Shown in pieces: positions 49,068 to 64,000 of a DNA stretch of 64,000 nucleotides. Position numbers and translations under genes: made by a program. The notes beneath the pieces are model-generated. The model was not told the origin of the DNA and did not search any database. It saw only the letters and a list, made by a program, of their open reading frames with translations. Position 1 is the first letter of the stretch; each line of letters opens with the position of its first letter. This DNA comes from Hyperoplus lanceolatus (Eukaryota > Chordata > Actinopteri > Uranoscopiformes > Ammodytidae): contig CM049418.1 of NCBI GenBank assembly GCA_026929865.2, positions 6,781,501 through 6,845,500 of the forward strand, read 5' to 3'.

Positions 49068-50369
49068 CCTAGCCTCCACCAACCCTGATTACTGACTGAT
49101 TACAGGTGGAAGTCTCACCTGCTGTCATTCTTAACGGTGGGCTCATATCCAAAAAAAATTATTCTAGACCCGACTTAAGCCTGCACCACAATATTTAAAA
49201 AAACTCAAGTTATATTTCATATCACTCAGGCACATTAATGTCGTATGTCCGTAACTTAGAAGTCAACCAAGGTAAAACTTAGAAGAACATGTTGAAGTTA
49301 ATGTAAGTAATCAACTGGAAAAGTTTAATTATGAAACTTTGCTTTCATAATATCAATACGTTATTAATGTTATCCTATTCACCTGCAGCATCTCGCCTTA
49401 AATAGAAAGCCGATAAATGCAAACTGGAACTTACATGCTCTAATAATCAGTATGCAACAAGAAACATGATGTTGCCACCTAGTGGTAGAATTTCAAATAG
49501 CTAATTTACATCTGAACCCTATTATGTGTAGAGTCCAACTCACACTCGACTCTTTCTGTTTAATATGAAGGAAGAAGAATTTGCTATACATCAAAAAAAG
49601 AAAAGAAAAATATATCTTTCTGATAATTATTCTTGAACTCTTAAAAACAATTCTTTTCATATGTGGGCTATATGGTAACATTGGTACGGATGTCACCTTA
49701 TAGGAACCAAACAGAAGTGCTATTTGGGTGTTGTAGTTCTGTATGTGCTCAGATGTAGTTTAATGTGGAAGTTCAAGTTGTACTTACATTCATAGAGCAT
49801 GGGAGTGTGGATTGAGCCCATCCAACCTCTCAGAGTTACTGGCCCTATATCCTTTCGACATGCAGACAAGTGACAACATGAAGGAAAACCCTTAAATTAA
49901 TAAGTGGAGAATCATAGAGGTTAACTTCCACACAGGACTTTCATGCAGGATATTTTCAAAATTAGCATTAAATACACATTGCTCAATGCTTAAGCCATCC
50001 TTCAATTACTGTTGACATAGAAACCATTTTAGGAACATTATGATACAAATAAAGACTTTTGAGGAGAAGTTTTGAGAACAAAATAAATAGGGAGTGGAGG
50101 AAAATAACATAGTAGTGCACTTTATTTGTTCAGAGGTCAGCCAGAGGCTGAATAGACACACAAACACATACACACTTAGCTTGACATAGGACTGCTTTGA
50201 GATCTATAGAGAATGTTTTCATTCATTCATATGCAAACATGCATACAAATTGCATACATTAATTTAATAATATGAAAAGGTTTGATGAAAACAACTTTCA
50301 TCTGGGTCCATCGATTATTCTTGACACATTTTATTTAGACTACATTTTTCACAATGTCTGGCTAAATTC

Positions 50370-50660
50370 TAAGAACACAATGCAAGTGTGGTGAAGAAAT
50401 GGTTAGCGGACAAACACAATTAACATTTTACAGTGGCCCAGCCAGAGTCCTGACTTGAATCCAATTCAAAATCTGTGGAGGGAGCTAAAAATCAGGGTGA
50501 TGGCAGTGAGACCCTCCAAACTGAAAGAGTTGGAGCTCATTGCTAAAGATGCAAGGGCAAAAACACCAGTGGAGACATGCAAAAAGCAGGCCAGCAATTA
50601 TAGAAAGTGTTTGATTGCTGTAATAGCCAATAAGGGTTTTTGTATTGATTATTGAGAAGG
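50370..50660 (+). pseudogene. Tc1-like transposase C-terminal fragment
   Basis: Translation from 50455 gives NPIQNLWRELKIRVMAVRPS and the usual SNYRKCLIAVIANKG end of a Tc1/mariner transposase. A partly readable QWPSQSPDLNPI segment lies just upstream (about 50430-50466, with damage above it). The catalytic Glu of the DD34E triad, in NPIENLW, is Gln here. The DNA-binding part and the first two Asp are missing. A (TA)n tract follows at 50688-50715. Confidence 0.85.
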
Positions 50661-50683
50661 GTATAAGGGAATAAAAGTAAGTT

Positions 50684-50718
<35 letters not shown>

Positions 50719-51099
50719 GCAACCAGGGATCATGCAGACCCCAATGATGTAACAGCGTCTCCAGTCTTGCAAAAGATTATCGAGACAGAAAGATATCCCA
50801 CTATGTGGATTTTTCCTGGCACGTAATGACCATCACGATCAAAGTCCTAATAAGCTAAGACGCCAAGTCATCTCCATCTCACATTTTAACTTGGTCTATA
50901 AAATAAAGATTGGCCCCATAATACCAGATTTTCTAAAGTTGTATAAACTCATTAAAGCAGCAAATTATTAAATTTTTATACTTTTGCTTAATGACTGACA
51001 AAATTGAATTGCTTGTCTTATAAACTGATTGTTTCACTACATGTGCATACATTTGTATGTATTTCTGCACCAACAATACAATACCTACCGCCCGGTAAA

Positions 51100-51414
51100 T
51101 TGTAAAATAAGATAATCTTAACACTTTGCGCTACAATATTGCATGAAATCTGTGTTTTCATTTGCCACTGCATGACACATCTCTCCACCATAAACGATCT
51201 TCGGCCACACACGCCCCAGCCTCAGCACCAGCGCATCCTTTCTCCACGGGGCTTTTCCCCTGTATGTGCGCACCAGCAGCATCGCAAGGAAACCATGAGA
51301 GGGATGATGAGGCCTTCGCGATAAGGACAAAACAACGTTGGACCTCCTTCTCCTCCTTCTCCGAGCTCGTATTTCTCCGTCCGGTATGTCTTTGAGCCTG
51401 CGCCCCGTCTCGCC
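51100..51414 (+). promoter_or_regulatory. fam171b: fam171b promoter and 5' leader (approximate)
   Basis: More GC-rich and CpG-richer than its surroundings. The transcription start is not marked by a TATA box that I can see. An ATG at 51386 opens a 32-codon frame that overlaps the main start codon out of frame and ends at 51484. Confidence 0.4.
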
Positions 51415-60260
<8,846 letters not shown>

Positions 60261-63235
60261 AGCGTGGCTCATTGCAAAACAGTACAACGAGAAATCTTTC
60301 ATCAGTGCTTAAAGGTCACAAATTATGCTTAAGTTAGGTTGGTATTGAAGGGGAGTGGCTTTTCCGCTTATGATGTCATAAAGGGATGAATATCTGACTG
60401 GGTTTTTTAGAAGAAAGAGAGAGAGTTGTTTTTTTCTCATACTTTGGGAGTCTCCAGATATACCCGGGACCAATATTGATGTTGAAAAACCTTAAAAAAG
60501 TACATTTTGCATAATAGGTGACCTTTTATTTAAATGTTCCGTTAACCACATTGAGCTACTTCCATCTCATGGTGTCATCACTGCTCAGTGGTCCAATTTA
60601 GTTTTTACCACTTGTGCTCACACAGGCATTGTTGTTTTTGAGTTATGTGATTGTACAACTTTGCCAAAGAATGCATAAGCTAGCTCAAATAATAAAGCAA
60701 GACACTAAACATCGTTGTCGTGTTGAAGCGTCATGTAGCTGCTGTTAGACAAGTTTGTGCACCATCTTTTCCTACGCACCCAAATCTACAGATCACCAGC
60801 GAGATTCTTCACAGCAAAATGTCCTTGTGAACACAATATCCCATAGTCCCCAGTGCTGGCATTAAAGAAGGTGCCTTCTTACTGCCTATAATCCTTGACT
60901 GTGATTACAAAAAGGCACAGTATTTGTCTTTAGTTAGTCAAATCTGGTGAGTTTGCAGGATGGACACAGATACAGGTCTACGTGTAGTGCACTTATCCTC
61001 ACCACAAATGCCTGCTGTAAATTAAATAAGAGATAGAAGCTTTCCCGGTTTGCAGTGCTTACATCTTGTTTTGATCATACTGCGTCATTTCACTTAAAAA
61101 AAAAAGACTCTGGGGTTCATGAAAAAAGACTCACTCATGTCATTGTTGGAATTCAAGTTTTAAACTCATGACACAAAATACTACTTTACATTGGAGTGAA
61201 ACACATTATAAAGCTAAGCTGCCATTTTGAAGTTCTCAAACCTGATATTGAAGGTTTAAAGCGTACAGTTATTTTAGAATGCATGAAAATGAATGTTTCT
61301 TTGTGTGTATGAAAATATTTTGCGTTTTACTGTAGTGCTAACATTACATAATTGTGGTGTTAGATTACTTGGGGAATGAATGATTCAATTTATTGTCTTT
61401 TTAATGTTTTAAACGATGACTCCGTGTTGTGCTACTTATATAAATACAAAAATACACCCCAGGAGTTCTACACTATAATTATGGGTACTACAATGCAAGT
61501 ATTGCACCCAAATATGTTGTAAATATATACAGGTATTTAAACCACTACTACCATGAGTACCACAAGAGTTGGCTTTGATGTGCCACTAAAGCCTGTAAAG
61601 GTTTGTTTAAGGGATTCATTTGTTTGACTGGAAAGCGTGGGACAATTCTGATTGCATGTCTGAAGCGACCAATGGTACAACCAGCTACTTTTGAGAAAGA
61701 GCGATTGCTGATTAACCCGTCCCCAAGTTCTGCATAATTATTTTTTTCTATTTCATATTTTATGATGCAGTGCCTTGGAATTTTAATTTCATAACATGTA
61801 TTCTTTAACCTCTTAATACTTTTGAAATATATTCACTTCCTGATCAAAATGTCAATGGGATTATTAATTTGAATATTTTTTTTAATCTTTCTTTTGTATT
61901 AAGATATAAGACTGAAGAAAGGATGATTTTTTTTCTATTCTTTTTTGCGAAATGTTTCGCTGGACTTGGCTGGAATCTATGCCATTTGGTAAACACACTC
62001 ATGCCCCACTCAGGATAAATTATAGTAACTTTAGTGATCCATCTATTTTTCATTCAGCACAATCGTCAGATCAAATTAAATGTTTCTTATATTGATTGTA
62101 TTGCAACAGAGCTACTAACGTAGGTGCATACATACTTTTGAACAAATATTTATTAAGAAGAATTTAATTTGGGTCAAATGTCAAACAGAAAAGTCACATC
62201 ATATCTGTCCTCTTCTAATTGACATGGCAGGTTTTGTCTTGAGTCAAATAAAGCACACCACACTTTAATATGTGCCCATTTGTTTCAATGGCACTCTAAA
62301 TGTCCAGTGTAAATACAACTACAATACAATACTGAACACTGATATCATTGGCCGTCCATGTTAAAGTCTGACAAAACACACAGAAAATACCAGAAAGTGG
62401 TTTTATAAGCAATATTTTCCATATATTTAAGATTAAAAACACTGCAGCACCAATTTTGCCATATTTAGTCTTCCGTAATGGTACTACTGTACATTTCTTC
62501 ACTGATGATTGATTTTGTAATATATGCTTCGTTTCAGTAGCAACACATTGTATCTGTATTCTATGGCTGTGTGGTTTAACTTCCTTTGTGTTGTTTTTTC
62601 TTCCATCTAAAAGCAAAGATGTGAGAGGTGCATCAGTGTGTTCCAGTGAATGGTTGAATGGCAAGGTTTTTTGAGCCAGTGTCATACCAGATGTTATGAG
62701 TATGACATTTTTTTAGCCTAAGGTTAGCCTAAAAAAATAGTGTTGTTTCAAGGGAGTGTTCAACAAGCCCAGCTGGGCATTGTCATTTTAAATGTAGCAA
62801 CAAGTCGAGCACTTAATCATTTGGTACGCTTATTACATGAAAATGCTTTCTTCTGCTTCTCATCAGCTTGAAATGACAGTATAAGTCAGTTTACACAGGA
62901 GTAGTTTATGAACACTTTGTGCTGATAAATCTTGACAAGCGAACCAAACCCACTGCCACTTTCCCTTTTTAAATTGATCTGGCTGAATGTATTTGTATTG
63001 ATCCTCTTGTGTCCAGCCATTGAACCTCATGGGCTTTTTGTTTCTTCCAAAATGGGAACCTCTTGTGTTTACCTCTGTGATGATGGTAGTGTTATTAGTC
63101 TTGCCTTTTTGTGCACTAAATTAATAAACTTAGTTGATACCAATTATTGTACAGACACTTTTTTCATTCTTTTTCCAACTTTGATCTATTTGATCATTTA
63201 GAAATTTAATGTAAGCCACACATGAAATAAATATG
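60261..63235 (+). other. fam171b: fam171b 3' untranslated region (approximate)
   Basis: AATAAA signals lie at 60691-60696, 62247-62252, 63123-63128 and 63226-63231, so alternative 3' ends are possible. The proximal part includes a MITE at 60309-60532. Confidence 0.55.
60309..60532. mobile_element. MITE in the fam171b 3' UTR
   Basis: TAAAGGTCACAAATTATGC at the left and GCATAATAGGTGACCTTTTA at the right are inverted copies. It belongs to the same family as 46025-46540 and 57278-57378. Confidence 0.75.
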
Positions 63236-63332
63236 CAAACAAGTACAATATTTCAGATTCACATCTTTTTAAATAAAGGGTAACACATTAAAATAATAGT
63301 AATATAAAATAAGTAATATAAGTTTAAACCTT

Positions 63333-63592
63333 ATAGGTGGAGTCAGTGACCCTGTCTGTATTGTGTGTGCCGCTGAAAATAAAATCTGGTGTTAATTGAC
63401 AAACTAGACTCTGTAAACTTGTATGTAAACAAAGGGGGGCCACCGTAGCTAGCAACATGCCTGTTTACACAGCCTAGGCTGTGAATTAACATCAGATATT
63501 TTTTCAGCGCACACATTGAGCCGATTTTGACTAAAAGTGATTTTGACAACAAGCCGCCTCCAGAATCCCTGACTCCACCTTTAAATGTCAAA
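63333..63592. mobile_element. MITE with about 20-bp TIRs
   Basis: TATAGGTGGAGTCAGTGACC at the left mirrors GGGATT-less inverse AATCCCTGACTCCACCTTTA at the right. It is related to the element at 43190-43390 through the TTTTGAC...GACAACAAGC block. It separates fam171b from the last open frame. Confidence 0.75.
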
Positions 63593-63608
63593 CATTAAAA
63601 AGACACCT

Positions 63609-64000
63609 TTAAGTCTCTGTGTTCCTCTGATGCTGTGTGTTTATCAAGACACCGGTCATTATTAGCTCTGAGATGAATCCATTATGTTTATCTTTCTTGG
63701 TTACCGTGCCTGTCCTTTTGGGTTGCAGTCTAGTCCTCCTGGCAGCAGCAGAGGGGACTATAACTGGGCGGTCTGACTCAGGTCTCCATACCCCTACTGA
63801 AAGGTTCAGCTGTGGTTGCTCTCGGATTTTTGTACCTGCAGCACACATGTTAGGTGTAGCGTGGCTGTGATTTGTCACTGTCTTTCTTGATGAATTGGAA
63901 ACTATGTCTTTACTAAGGTGATCAAAAGAGGAGGTGTTTTCAGGAATAGGAAGGGTTTGTTTTCTTTGCGACTTTCTTCTTCTTTCCTTGGACACAGTGT
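63609..64000 (-). CDS. possible terminal exon of a convergent gene (partial, unrecognised)
   Basis: One minus-strand frame is open from the window edge down to a TAA at 63609, at least 128 codons. It encodes a Ser/Thr/Lys/Arg-rich, probably disordered sequence with no domain I recognise. In mammals a minus-strand gene (ZSWIM2) lies tail to tail with FAM171B, so conserved order would make that one candidate; this is inference from synteny only. A Leu-rich signal-like frame on the plus strand (63673-63870) overlaps it and is the main competing reading. Confidence 0.3.
   Translation of the reverse strand, partial: TVSKERRRKSQRKQTLPIPENTSSFDHLSKDIVSNSSRKTVTNHSHATPNMCAAGTKIREQPQLNLSVGVWRPESDRPVIVPSAAARRTRLQPKRTGTVTKKDKHNGFISELIMTGVLINTQHQRNTET

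Noticed and set aside
63637-63870. Plus-strand ORF with a Leu-rich, signal-like start
   Set aside because: No recognisable family, no convincing downstream donor, and it overlaps the minus-strand open frame; kept only as a competing reading.

Overview
This is vertebrate, almost certainly teleost, nuclear DNA. It carries three multi-exon neuronal or cytoskeletal genes with GT-AG introns, very long CA microsatellites, a cluster of classical tRNA genes, and a dense population of small terminal-inverted-repeat (TIR) DNA elements and LINE tails of kinds common in fish. I see no prokaryotic or viral gene, no CRISPR array and no new enzyme system.

Layout. (1) 1-18.1 kb has no convincing protein gene. 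It holds six intact minus-strand tRNA genes with Pol III terminators (Gly x2, Asn x2, Lys x2), one tRNA-Met with a terminator and one without, and tRNA fragments. These are interleaved with a Harbinger-type element, three hAT-type elements with 8-bp target duplications, and LINE remnants. (2) 18.17-32.96 kb, minus strand: chn1 (alpha-chimaerin), a Rac GTPase-activating protein. All 14 coding exons of the SH2-containing alpha2 form (459 aa) can be read, and the internal first exon of the shorter alpha1 form (367 aa) starts at 21090. (3) 36.6-48.75 kb, minus strand: a complete SLAIN-family gene, 9 coding exons and 622 aa, most like SLAIN1, a microtubule plus-end protein. (4) 51.4-60.26 kb, plus strand: fam171b, 8 coding exons and 803 aa, a single-pass membrane protein with a long 3' UTR. 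(5) The last 400 bp hold an open minus-strand frame that may be the terminal exon of a convergent neighbour.

The three exon models were built by hand from splice sites and reading phase; each joins in frame to a family-appropriate length. slain1 and fam171b are head to head, about 2.7 kb apart. chn1 and slain1 are co-directional, with two CTCF-like motifs between them. The proteins are linked by setting rather than by a pathway: chimaerin and SLAIN both act on growth-cone cytoskeleton, while FAM171B is poorly characterised.

The most interesting signals are local. The alpha1 coding exon of chn1 contains the alpha2 splice acceptor inside its codons. A chn1 splice donor is the first unit of an uninterrupted (GT)64 tract. 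One intronic repeat is present both with and without a transposon insertion. tRNA-Met sequences are fused to LINE reverse-transcriptase fragments in a local duplication.
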